Part shown: positions 32,839 to 44,884 of the stretch, one piece after another
Position numbering within the stretch: position 1 is the stretch's first letter
Layout of the letters: each line of letters begins with the position of its first letter
From: F1-20-MAGs119 sp040401695
GTDB taxonomy: Bacteria > Actinomycetota > Acidimicrobiia > Acidimicrobiales > Ilumatobacteraceae
DNA: 60,381 bases
Direction of reading: 5' to 3'
NCBI GenBank assembly: GCA_040401695.1
Contig: JBBANY010000001.1
Coordinates: 1-60,381 of the forward strand
Notes under the pieces: generated by a model
What the model was told of the DNA's origin: nothing
What the model saw: the letters and a program-made list of their open reading frames with translations, nothing else
The model's database searches: none
Made by a program: the position numbers and the translations under genes

Positions 32839-33771
32839 GGCGCGGGCGAAGGGGAACGCCCCTTTGCCGACGTGTACGCCGGGCTGGCGCGGTCCGCTGC
32901 GCGCGACGACTTCCTGCGCGACCTCGAGCGCGGCTTGCGTTGCGCGGTTCGGCTGGGGCCGATATCGCTGCGCCCAGCCCACGACCCGACGCGGCAATTC
33001 GGGAACCTGCACGCGCGTGAAGTCACCCTTCAGCCAGCCGGGGATCGCGCTCGCAGGTGCGATGGCAGCCCCGAAGCCTTCGAAGGCCATCGACGCGAGC
33101 AGGCGAACTCCATCGATCTCGGCCTGTGACTGCAACACGACGCCGCGGTTGGCGGCCGCGCGGTCGACGATGCGACGAAATGCCGTGCTGCGCGGTGGCA
33201 GCAGAAGGGGGAAGCGCGCCAGATCCTTGAGCGTGATCGACTCGTGGGACGAGAGTTCGTGTTTGTTCGGAACGATCAACAACATGTCCTCGGCGAAGAG
33301 TGGCTCGACCCGGAACTCGGCGTCCTCCACGGGAAGGTGGACGATCGCGGCATCGATACCGCCGTTTTGCAGTCGGGGAGTGAGCGACGATGTGCTGCCC
33401 TCATGGACCACCGCGCGAACATCAGGATGGGCCTTCGCGAGTGCGACGAGCATGCGAGGCATCAGCCAGCGGGCGGTGGTGCCGAGCACGCCGATTCGGG
33501 TGTCACCCGTGATGTGGTTGTCGCGCGACTTGATGTCGGTCTCGATGTCGTCGAGCTCGTGGAGGATCCGCCGTGCCCGCTCGCTCACGATTTCGCCGTC
33601 GTCGGTCAACTTCCCCGAGAGGCGGTCGACCAGAACGACCCCCAGGTCCTTCTCCAGACGGGCGATGTGGGCCGAGACGTTCGACTGGACGGTGCCGAGG
33701 GCCCGGGCGGCCCCCGAAAACGACCCCTGCTCGGCGATGGCCACGAGGCTGGAGAGTTGGCGCAGCTCCAC
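32836..33771 (-). CDS. LysR-type transcriptional regulator
   Basis: A 311-residue LysR regulator. The winged helix is ELRQLSSLVAIAEQGSFSGAARALGTVQSNVSAHIARLE read in two halves (about 2-40). The ligand-binding domain has the TRIGVLGTTARWL and GGIDAAIVHLP strands. The start could be GTG at 33771 or an upstream TTG at 33777; I prefer the GTG because MELRQL is the family N-terminus. It lies 11 bp upstream of the carboxyltransferase gene on the same strand, so that gene is a possible target. Inducer unknown. Confidence 0.9.
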   Translation of the reverse strand: MELRQLSSLVAIAEQGSFSGAARALGTVQSNVSAHIARLEKDLGVVLVDRLSGKLTDDGEIVSERARRILHELDDIETDIKSRDNHITGDTRIGVLGTTARWLMPRMLVALAKAHPDVRAVVHEGSTSSLTPRLQNGGIDAAIVHLPVEDAEFRVEPLFAEDMLLIVPNKHELSSHESITLKDLARFPLLLPPRSTAFRRIVDRAAANRGVVLQSQAEIDGVRLLASMAFEGFGAAIAPASAIPGWLKGDFTRVQVPELPRRVVGWAQRYRPQPNRATQAALEVAQEVVARSGPRQPGVHVGKGAFPFARA

Positions 33772-33855
33772 AGGCAATGCCTATCACAAAAAATGATGAC
33801 AAGTATCACTCCGTTCGCCTTGAGTGTTCACACACTCACGTGTCAAGATAGAGAG

Positions 33856-33962
33856 ACATCAGCAAAGCCCTTCCCCCCAAGGGCGATGCGAGAACCCAAA
33901 CGGTCCCCCACCGAGGGTTCGAAAGGTTGAGAGGCCCCGCGTCCCCCACGCGGGGCCTTTCC
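33856..33962 (+). ncRNA. Candidate 6C-type small RNA
   Basis: Three hairpins in a row, each with a C-run loop. Hairpin 1 is GCCCTT-C6-AAGGGC (33867-33884). Hairpin 2 is GAACCC..CGGT-C5-ACCG.GGGTTC (33892-33920). Hairpin 3 is AGGCCCCGCGT-C5-ACGCGGGGCCT (33932-33958), followed by TT, and acts as an intrinsic terminator. The known 6C RNA of actinobacteria has C-rich hairpin loops, one with six Cs, and the same size (about 90-110 nt). A TTGAGT at 33820 and CAAGAT at 33844 (18-bp spacer) could be its promoter. The ends are estimates. Confidence 0.75.
33932..33960 (+). terminator. Intrinsic terminator of the 6C-like RNA
   Basis: A perfect 11-bp GC-rich stem with a CCCCC loop followed by TT and then CCC. 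The stem is strong but the T-run is short. Confidence 0.7.
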
Positions 33963-33996
33963 CGTTCTCGGGACTCGTCCCGCGTGCGACTGGTCG

Positions 33997-34002
33997 TACA
34001 GT
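33997..34002 (+). promoter_or_regulatory. -10 box of the HAD-PlsC gene
   Basis: TACAGT, 6 nt before the ATG at 34009, behind the terminator of the small RNA. Confidence 0.45.
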
Positions 34003-34008
34003 GCCGCC

Positions 34009-35400
34009 ATGGCCGGCGCTGCCTTTTTCGACCTCGATCGCACGCTCTTGGGCGAGGCATCGGGTCCGGTGTTGTCGCGCGCTCTGCGCGGCGCGGGAAT
34101 CGGCGGGTCTGAGTTCCCGCTCGAGCCTCTGCTCTACAAGGTCTTCAACACCGTCGGTGAGACGTTGCCGAGCATGGTGCTCGCGCGTCAGGGTGCGAGT
34201 GTTCTCGCGGGCACGCGGCAAGCCGATGTGCGCGAGGCCGCGTCCAGCGCGGTGCATGGATTGCGTTCGTTGCTGCAGCCGTACGCCGAGCAGGTGATGG
34301 AGTCGCATCGTGCTGCGGGTGACCGCATCGTCATGGCAACGACCACTCCTTACGACTTCATTCTTCCCTTTGCCAGAGAGCTTGGTTTCGATGACGTCGT
34401 CGCAACGAAGTTCGCCGTCGATGATGAAGGTCGCTACACGGGTGAACTCGACGGTCCGTTCGTGTGGTCCCAGGGGAAACTGAACGCAGTCAAGTCGTGG
34501 GCTGCGGCGAACGGTGTGTCACTTGCGGACAGCACCGCGTATTCCGACAGTTTCTACGACGCTCCACTGTTGTCGGCGGTCGGCACGCCCTTCGCGGTGA
34601 ATCCCGACGCGCGCTTGTCGTTGCTCGCGGCCGCGCGACGCTGGCGCGTGAAGAATTTCGACGTTGCCGACGGCATCTCGAAGGTTCCGGTGGTTGGTCT
34701 CGAGGTGCAGAAGCTCGCCTTGGCATTGACCCGGCCGACGACGTTTCCGTTCGCCCGGTTCAAGTTGTCGGGAATCGACAACATTCCCCGAACCGGTCCG
34801 GCGATCCTGGTGGGGAACCACCGCAGCTATTTTGATGTCGCGGCCGTCGCGATGGTGGTGGCACGGTCGGGCCGCACGGTCCGCTTTCTCGGCAAGAAGG
34901 AAGTGTTCGACGCGCCGATCATCGGCCAGATCGCAACGGCGATGGGTGGCATCCGCGTCGATCGAGGAACCGGCAGCGATGAACCCTTGCTTGCGGCAGC
35001 CGAGGCGCTGTCGGTCGGGGAAATGGTGGCGATCATGCCGCAGGGGACGATTCCGCGTGGTCGCGCATTTTTCGATCCCGTCCTGAAGGGGAAGTGGGGC
35101 GCGGCGCGTCTTGCTGCGCATGTCCGGGTTCCCGTCATTCCGATCGGATTGTGGGGAACCGAAGACGTGTGGCCGCGGAATTCACGGTTGCCGAACGTGT
35201 TGAACATCGCCAAGCCGCCGCTGGTGCGGGTGACGGTGGGTTCACCCGTTGCGCTGGCTTACGACGACGTCGATGCCGACACGACGCGCATCATGAACGC
35301 GATCATGAATCTGTTGCCGGATGAGTCGCGTTGGCGGGTCGAGCCGACGGAGGAACAAGTCCGTCGCGCGTCACCGCCGCCCAAAAAGACGAGCAAGTAG
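34009..35400 (+). CDS. HAD-superfamily phosphatase fused to a PlsC acyltransferase
   Basis: A 463-residue two-domain protein. The N-terminal HAD-IB hydrolase (about 1-210) has the catalytic FFDLDRTLLGEASGP, ATTTPYDF and DSTAYSDSFYDAPLL. The C-terminal acyltransferase (about 245-440) has the NHxxxxD motif NHRSYFD, the glycerol-phosphate-binding GGIRVDRGTG and PQGTIPRG. Such fusions are common in actinobacteria and are thought to work in phospholipid or triacylglycerol synthesis: the acyltransferase makes phosphatidate and the HAD domain may act on a lipid phosphate. Its last 30 bp overlap the convergent acn gene. Confidence 0.9.
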   Translation: MAGAAFFDLDRTLLGEASGPVLSRALRGAGIGGSEFPLEPLLYKVFNTVGETLPSMVLARQGASVLAGTRQADVREAASSAVHGLRSLLQPYAEQVMESHRAAGDRIVMATTTPYDFILPFARELGFDDVVATKFAVDDEGRYTGELDGPFVWSQGKLNAVKSWAAANGVSLADSTAYSDSFYDAPLLSAVGTPFAVNPDARLSLLAAARRWRVKNFDVADGISKVPVVGLEVQKLALALTRPTTFPFARFKLSGIDNIPRTGPAILVGNHRSYFDVAAVAMVVARSGRTVRFLGKKEVFDAPIIGQIATAMGGIRVDRGTGSDEPLLAAAEALSVGEMVAIMPQGTIPRGRAFFDPVLKGKWGAARLAAHVRVPVIPIGLWGTEDVWPRNSRLPNVLNIAKPPLVRVTVGSPVALAYDDVDADTTRIMNAIMNLLPDESRWRVEPTEEQVRRASPPPKKTSK

Positions 35401-37689
35401 ACCACCGCGCGCCGGTTTCGGCGACGAGGATCCCGCAACTTTTTGGCGCACGATGTTCAACGCGGACCCGGCCTTGAACCATTCGACTTGTTCGGGGCTG
35501 AACGTGTGCTTTGCCTCGAACTCGATCTCGGTTCCGTCGGGCTTGGTGATCACGCACTTCATGTTCTTGTCGGGCACGGGCGGGAGGTTGAGCACGCAGA
35601 TGCGGTCGTCCTCGCCGATCAGGTCGTAGGTGGCCGGGTCGGCAAAGGTGAGCGGAACCATTCCCTGCTTCTTCAGGTTGGTCTCGTGGATTCGTGCGAA
35701 CGAACGCGCGAAGATCACGACGCCACCGCGGAAGCGCGGCTCCATCGCCGCGTGTTCACGCGACGAACCTTCGCCGTAGTTCTGGTCGCCGATTGCGCAC
35801 CACTTGATGCCCGCCTGCGAGTAGCGCTTGGCGATGTCGGGGTACGAGCGTGTACCGCCGTCGGTGATGTCCTTGCCCTCGCCGACGGCGTCGGTGTAGG
35901 CGTTGACGGCGCCGATGAAGAGGTTGCCCGAGATGTTCTCGAGATGACCGCGGTAGGTGAGCCACTTGCCGGCCGCCGAGATGTGGTCGGTGGTGCACTT
36001 TCCCTTCGCCTTCATGAGAATGGGCATCTCGATGTAGTCCTTGCCGTCCCATGCGGGGAATGGTTCGAGCAACTGCAGACGATCGGATGTCGGAGACACC
36101 TCGACCTTGATGTTGCTGCGGTCAGCCGGCGGTGCGGTGAAGGTGTTGCTGCCGGGGTCGTAGCCCTGTGCGGGAAGCACTTCGCCGACGGGTGGGTCGA
36201 GCCTCACCTCGGTGCCGTCGGGCGCAGTGATCGTGTCGACCGTGGGGTCGAAGTCGAGGCGACCCGACAGCGCGATCGCGATGACGGTGTCGGGGCTGGT
36301 CACGAAGGACAGCGTGTTGGCGGAGCCGTCGGCACGCTTCGGGAAGTTGCGGTTGAACGAGTTGACGATGCTGTTCGGCTTGGCCGTCTTGTCGGCTACG
36401 CGCTCCCACTGGCCGATGCACGGACCGCAGGCGTTTGCGAGAACGGTTGCGCCGATGGCTTCGAGGTCGGCCATCAGGCCGTCGCGTTCGATCGTCGCGC
36501 GGATCTGTTCGGACCCGGGCGAGATGAGCAGTTCGACTTTTGCGCGCAGCCCCTTTGCCGCGGCCTGACGCGCAACCGAGGCGGCACGGGTGATGTCTTC
36601 GTACGACGAGTTCGTGCAGCTTCCGATGAGGGCCGCCGAGACTTCGATCGGCCAGTCGTTTTCGCGTGCTGCTTTGCCGACGCCGTCCTTGCCGACCTTG
36701 TGGGCGCGGTCGGGGGAGTGCGGGCCGTTGATCAGCGGCTTGAGCGAGGAGAGATCGATGGTGATCGTCTGGTCGTACTGTGCGCCGTCGTCGGGGCGCA
36801 GGTCGGCGGCGACCTTGTCGGCGGCGTCGGCGATTGCTTCGCGGCCTGTCGACTTCAGATACATCGCCATGTTGTGGTCGTAACCGAACACCGAGCAGGT
36901 CGCGCCGATTTCGGCACCCATGTTGCAGATGGTTGCCTTGCCCGTTGCCGAGATGGTGTCGGCGCCGGGGCCGAAGTATTCGACGATTGCACCCGTGCCA
37001 CCTTCGACGGTGAGTTGGCGTGCGACTTCGAGGATGACGTCCTTCGGGCTCGACCAGCCGGAGAGTTCACCGGTCAACTCCACGCCGATGACTTTCGGCC
37101 AGCGCACGTTGAACGGGAAGCCGGTCATCACGTCGACTGCATCGGCACCACCGACGCCAATGGCGACCATGCCGAGACCGCCGGCGTTCGGGGTGTGGCT
37201 GTCGGTGCCGATCATCATGCCGCCGGGGAACGCGTAGTTCTCGAGAACGACCTGGTGAATGATGCCGCTGCCGGGGCCCCAGAAACCGATGCCGTACTTC
37301 GCCGAGACCGAGCGCAGGAAGTCATACACCTCTTTGTTCGTGTCGATTGCAACGCCCATGTCGATCTTTGCGCCGACTTTTGCCGTGATGAGGTGGTCGC
37401 AGTGAACCGTCGACGGCACCGCTGCCTCGGGCAGACCTGCGGTCATGAACTGGAGAAGTGCCATCTGGGCAGTCGCGTCCTGCATGGCGACGCGGTCGGG
37501 GTGGAAGTCGGCGTAGCTGCGGCCGCGTTCCATCTCTTGGTTCGCGGGGTCGGCGAGATGGTTGATGAGAATCTTCTCTGCGAGCGACAGTGGTCGTCCG
37601 AGGCGCTTGCGTCCGAGTGCAACGCGCTCGCCGAGGGTGCCGTACACCTTGTTCACGAGTTCGATCGGGGTTCCTGCGGAAACGGCCAC
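35371..37689 (-). CDS. acn: Aconitate hydratase (mitochondrial-like type)
   Basis: A 772-residue aconitase, matching the mitochondrial-like family and shorter than bacterial AcnA (about 890). It interconverts citrate and isocitrate with a [4Fe-4S] cluster. Cluster cysteines lie in IGSCTNSSYED and ANACGPCIGQW. Substrate loops include STVHCDHLI, GTDSHTPNAGGLGM and SSREHAAMEPRF. GTG at 37689 has a strong AAGGAG ribosome site 5 nt upstream. The GntR gene is divergent, with the TACAAGT inverted repeat between. Confidence 0.96.
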   Translation of the reverse strand: MAVSAGTPIELVNKVYGTLGERVALGRKRLGRPLSLAEKILINHLADPANQEMERGRSYADFHPDRVAMQDATAQMALLQFMTAGLPEAAVPSTVHCDHLITAKVGAKIDMGVAIDTNKEVYDFLRSVSAKYGIGFWGPGSGIIHQVVLENYAFPGGMMIGTDSHTPNAGGLGMVAIGVGGADAVDVMTGFPFNVRWPKVIGVELTGELSGWSSPKDVILEVARQLTVEGGTGAIVEYFGPGADTISATGKATICNMGAEIGATCSVFGYDHNMAMYLKSTGREAIADAADKVAADLRPDDGAQYDQTITIDLSSLKPLINGPHSPDRAHKVGKDGVGKAARENDWPIEVSAALIGSCTNSSYEDITRAASVARQAAAKGLRAKVELLISPGSEQIRATIERDGLMADLEAIGATVLANACGPCIGQWERVADKTAKPNSIVNSFNRNFPKRADGSANTLSFVTSPDTVIAIALSGRLDFDPTVDTITAPDGTEVRLDPPVGEVLPAQGYDPGSNTFTAPPADRSNIKVEVSPTSDRLQLLEPFPAWDGKDYIEMPILMKAKGKCTTDHISAAGKWLTYRGHLENISGNLFIGAVNAYTDAVGEGKDITDGGTRSYPDIAKRYSQAGIKWCAIGDQNYGEGSSREHAAMEPRFRGGVVIFARSFARIHETNLKKQGMVPLTFADPATYDLIGEDDRICVLNLPPVPDKNMKCVITKPDGTEIEFEAKHTFSPEQVEWFKAGSALNIVRQKVAGSSSPKPARGGLLARLFGRR

Positions 37690-37738
37690 GGCGGCTCCTT
37701 CATTCTTTGGGGTTGCTGTTGGGGGTTGCTTTTTGTCG

Positions 37739-37763
37739 ACTTGTAGACAACTCTAATACAAGT
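37739..37763. promoter_or_regulatory. Inverted TACAAGT repeat between acn and gntR
   Basis: ACTTGTA (37739-37745) and TACAAGT (37757-37763) form an inverted pair. A minus-strand TAGAGT (37755-37750), a plausible acn -10, lies between them. The right arm overlaps the GTG of gntR. TTGT-AG-ACAA (37741-37750) is a further small palindrome of the kind GntR proteins bind. The layout is that of an operator controlling acn and gntR. Confidence 0.55.
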
Positions 37764-38493
37764 GCGTTCGATCCGCTATCAGCAAATCGCCGAGGAGCTG
37801 CGTGGCCGCGTGCTCGCGGGCGAGTTCGCCGCAGGGCGAATGCTGCCGAGCGAGTCGGAGTTGTCGGCGGAGTTTTCCGCCAGCCGGGTGACGGTGCGCC
37901 GGGCGCTCGAGGTGTTGCGCGACGAGGGCTTGGTCGACGCGCGACAGGGATTCGGTTGGTTCGTTGCGGGTGACCCTCTGCGTCAGCCACTCGGGCGTCT
38001 CGCGACGATCGAAGAACAGATGGCCGAAAGCGGCGTGGTCTCCGAGAGGCGCATTCTCGAGTTCGCCTTCGAGCGCGCACCGAAGTTCGTGTCGCGCGTC
38101 TTGAACACAACGCAAGTGCTGCGCGTGAAGCGTTTGAACATGGCCGACGGCGAACCGTTCGCGATCGTCACCGTGTGGTGTCCGGCCGACCTTGGTCAGA
38201 ATCTGTCGCGGCGCGACGTCGAGCAATCGCCGTTCTACGAGTTGCTCGACATTCCGCTGCAAGGCGCGACGCAAACCATCGGCGCCGATGCGGCAAGCGA
38301 TGACGACGCGCTGTTGCTGCGAATTCCGGTGGGCTCGCCCGTGCTGCGTTGCGAGCGCACGACGTCCGACGCGTCGGGCCGCGCGGTGCTGTTGTCGCGC
38401 CACGTGTTTCCGGGGCACCGCACCGAGTTCGTCGTCGATCTTCCGCAGTCGGCCCCGTCGATCGCCCCGACCGGCCTCCGCCTCATCGACTAA
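37762..38493 (+). CDS. GntR-family regulator (HutC-type, UTRA domain)
   Basis: A 243-residue GntR/HutC regulator. The winged helix (about 1-70) has YQQIAEELRGRVLAGEFAAG, LPSESELSAEFSASRVTVRR and DEGLVDARQGFG. The UTRA effector domain (about 85-235) has RVKRLNMADGEPFAIVTVW and LRCERTTSDASGRAVLLSRH. It is divergent from acn with a 72-bp spacer. The TACAAGT boxes shared with icd make it a candidate controller of TCA-cycle genes, sensing an unknown small acid. A bidirectional terminator follows. Confidence 0.88.
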   Translation: MRSIRYQQIAEELRGRVLAGEFAAGRMLPSESELSAEFSASRVTVRRALEVLRDEGLVDARQGFGWFVAGDPLRQPLGRLATIEEQMAESGVVSERRILEFAFERAPKFVSRVLNTTQVLRVKRLNMADGEPFAIVTVWCPADLGQNLSRRDVEQSPFYELLDIPLQGATQTIGADAASDDDALLLRIPVGSPVLRCERTTSDASGRAVLLSRHVFPGHRTEFVVDLPQSAPSIAPTGLRLID

Positions 38494-38494
38494 C

Positions 38495-38549
38495 CAAGGG
38501 TTCTCGGTGCGTAGCTACCCGTTTTTCGGGTGCCTACGCACCGAGAAGC
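38495..38549. repeat. 55-bp dispersed palindrome, copy 1
   Basis: About 71% identical without gaps (39 of 55 by my hand alignment) to the reverse complement of 40198-40252. Shared blocks include CAAGGGTT, TCGGTG, GTA, TTTTCG and CGCACCGAGAA. Confidence 0.7.
38501..38547. terminator. Bidirectional terminator between gntR and the nitroreductase
   Basis: A perfect 14-bp inverted repeat, TTCTCGGTGCGTAG with CTACGCACCGAGAA, encloses a second stem ACCCG-TTTTT-CGGGT. It lies between convergent genes, 8 bp after gntR and 13 bp before the nitroreductase stop. No outer T-run exists. Confidence 0.7.
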
Positions 38550-38559
38550 ACGTCGATCG

Positions 38560-39219
38560 TCAGCGAGAACCCCAGGTGTCCCAGTGCATCACGGTGTCGA
38601 GCGGCAAACGCTTGGCGACCTTGAAGTCGGTGCCCTGCGTGTACGCGATGGGGAACAGACCCGCCTGCGAGACGGTGTCGTAGGGAATGCCGAGAACTTC
38701 TGCAGCCTGCTTTTCGCCCTCACCGATGAGGTGGATCGTCGTCCATGCCGAACCCATGCCGCGCTCGCGGAGCGCCATCATGAACGACCACACTGCGGGA
38801 AGAATCGAACCCCAAGCCGACGCTCCCATGAACACAGATGCGTTGTCGAGGCGACCGGTGATGCACGGAACCAACATCAGGGGCACGCGGTGGAAGTTCT
38901 CGGTGAGGTACGTCGCCGACTCGGTGATCTTGTCGCGTTGTTCGGCGCGCAGGTCGCCATCCTCGTACTGGGCGCTGCGCGGGTTCTTCGCGTAGATCGA
39001 GAAATTCGCCTTGTAGATGTCGGCGAGGGCCTTCTTCTTCGCTGCATCTTCAACGATGACGAACTGCCAACCCTGGCTGTTCGATCCAGTGGGCGCCTGG
39101 AGGGCGATGTGCAGGCACTCTTCGACGATCGAACGCTCGACCGGTTTGTCGAAGTCGAGGCGCTTGCGCACGCTGCGGGTGGTGGTCAGGACTTCGTCTG
39201 CGGTGAGGTTCAACTTCAT
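38560..39219 (-). CDS. Nitroreductase family protein
   Basis: A 219-residue FMN-dependent nitroreductase-fold protein. N-terminal TTTRSVRKRLDFDKPV is the FMN-phosphate-binding RSxR segment. QAPTGSNSQGWQFVIVED and a C-terminal GIPYDTVSQAGLFPIAY follow. Family members reduce nitro compounds, quinones or flavins with NAD(P)H; the native substrate is unknown. It is divergent from a crotonase gene across a perfect 11-bp inverted repeat. Confidence 0.9.
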   Translation of the reverse strand: MKLNLTADEVLTTTRSVRKRLDFDKPVERSIVEECLHIALQAPTGSNSQGWQFVIVEDAAKKKALADIYKANFSIYAKNPRSAQYEDGDLRAEQRDKITESATYLTENFHRVPLMLVPCITGRLDNASVFMGASAWGSILPAVWSFMMALRERGMGSAWTTIHLIGEGEKQAAEVLGIPYDTVSQAGLFPIAYTQGTDFKVAKRLPLDTVMHWDTWGSR

Positions 39220-39225
39220 TCGGGC

Positions 39226-39258
39226 AGTGTGTCACGGTTCATGCCCGCGTGACACACT
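39226..39258. promoter_or_regulatory. 11-bp perfect inverted repeat in a divergent promoter
   Basis: AGTGTGTCACG (39226-39236) and CGTGACACACT (39248-39258) are exact reverse complements with an 11-bp spacer, centres 22 bp apart. On each strand CACACT is followed by 6 nt and then an ATG, so each arm could hold a -10 box. The symmetry could reflect a regulator operator, two mirrored -10 regions, or both. Confidence 0.6.
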
Positions 39259-39264
39259 GGGGAG

Positions 39265-40086
39265 ATGAGCTTCGAGCAGAGAGTCACCGTGAACGTCAGC
39301 GGGGGGATCGCCGACGTCCGAATGAACCGTCCCGACAAGCGCAATGCCCTCGACGGGGCAATGTTCGCTGCCTTGGTCGAGGCAGGCGAAGAGCTGAAGG
39401 GGCGCAACGATGTCCGGGTCGTGGTCCTCTCGGGTGAAGGGTCGTCGTTCTGTGCGGGTCTCGACTTCGGCTCGTTCCAGCAGATGGCCGGCGGGGCCAA
39501 GTCAGATGGCGATCGTCAGCCCGCGGCCTCCGACATGGCGCCGGGTCGCATCACCCACCTGGGGCAGCAGTCGGCATGGGTGTGGCAGGAAATTCCCGTC
39601 CCGGTCATCGCAGCAGTGCATGGTCATGCGCTCGGTGGTGGAATTCAGGTCGCGCTCGGTGCCGACATTCGCATCGTTCATCCCGATACGCAGATGTCCG
39701 TGCGCGAAGTGCATTGGGGTCTCGTCCCCGACATGACCGGAACACTCGTCCTCTCGCGACTCGCGCGCCCCGACCTCGTCAAGGACATCGTCTTCACCGC
39801 GCGGGTGTTCAGCGGCCTGGAGGCGTATGAAATGGGTCTCGCCACACGCATCTCCGACAAGCCGCTCGACGATGCGCTGGCGATGGCGGCCGAGATTGCC
39901 GATCGCAGTCCCGACGCCGTGCGTGGCGCAAAGGCTTTGATCAACCGCCTCTTCACGCAGCAGGCGGCCGAGCAGTTCGCCGAGGAACGCCGAATCATCG
40001 GCAGCCTGATCGGCAAGCCCAATCAGGTCGAGGCCGTCATGGCCAACTTCGAAAAGCGCAAAACGGCTTTCGCCGACCCCGCATAG
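39265..40086 (+). CDS. Enoyl-CoA hydratase/isomerase (crotonase family)
   Basis: A 273-residue crotonase-fold enzyme. It has MNRPDKRNALDGAMF, the first oxyanion segment GEGSSFCAGLDFGSF, and the second HGHALGGGIQVALGADIRI. SVREVHWGLVPDMTG places one catalytic acid near residue 153. The glutamates of a classic hydratase are only partly matched, so it may be an isomerase or another crotonase. Fatty-acid or aromatic-acid catabolism is likely. ATG at 39265 has CACACT 6 nt upstream. Confidence 0.9.
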   Translation: MSFEQRVTVNVSGGIADVRMNRPDKRNALDGAMFAALVEAGEELKGRNDVRVVVLSGEGSSFCAGLDFGSFQQMAGGAKSDGDRQPAASDMAPGRITHLGQQSAWVWQEIPVPVIAAVHGHALGGGIQVALGADIRIVHPDTQMSVREVHWGLVPDMTGTLVLSRLARPDLVKDIVFTARVFSGLEAYEMGLATRISDKPLDDALAMAAEIADRSPDAVRGAKALINRLFTQQAAEQFAEERRIIGSLIGKPNQVEAVMANFEKRKTAFADPA

Positions 40087-40093
40087 GGCGGTA

Positions 40094-40114
40094 GCCTGAG
40101 CGAACCGCTCGGGC
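40094..40114 (+). terminator. Possible terminator after the crotonase gene
   Basis: GCCTGAGCG and CGCTCGGGC form a 9-bp stem (one G-U pair) with an AAC loop, 8 bp after the stop. No T-run follows, so function is uncertain. Confidence 0.45.
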
Positions 40115-40141
40115 CAGCGTCGTCCCCTGTGGCTACATAGT

Positions 40142-40155
40142 CCGGACTTGTCCGG
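40142..40155. repeat. Small palindrome in the gltB upstream region
   Basis: CCGGAC-TT-GTCCGG. Together with 40201-40228 it makes the 208-bp gltB upstream region unusually rich in inverted repeats. Confidence 0.5.
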
Positions 40156-40197
40156 GCATCAGCCCAGTTCTCGGAGCAAAAGTTCGAGGAGTGAAGT

Positions 40198-40252
40198 GTT
40201 CTCGGTGCGAATCGTCGCGAAAACCGAGTCATTACACACCGAAAACCCTTGA
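40198..40252. repeat. 55-bp dispersed palindrome, copy 2 (inverted)
   Basis: Related to 38495-38549 in opposite orientation. On the plus strand it can fold as CTCGGT-GCGA-ATCG-TCGC-gaaa-ACCGAG (40201-40228), upstream of gltB. Confidence 0.65.
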
Positions 40253-40294
40253 GTCGAGAGCCCTCAGCTATCAGCAATCAGCAAGAGGTGTGAT

Positions 40295-44876
<4,582 letters not shown>

Positions 44877-44884
<8 letters not shown>

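Noticed and set aside
35443..37746. A 767-codon plus-strand frame opposite acn
   Set aside because: Antisense shadow of aconitase with no recognisable domain.
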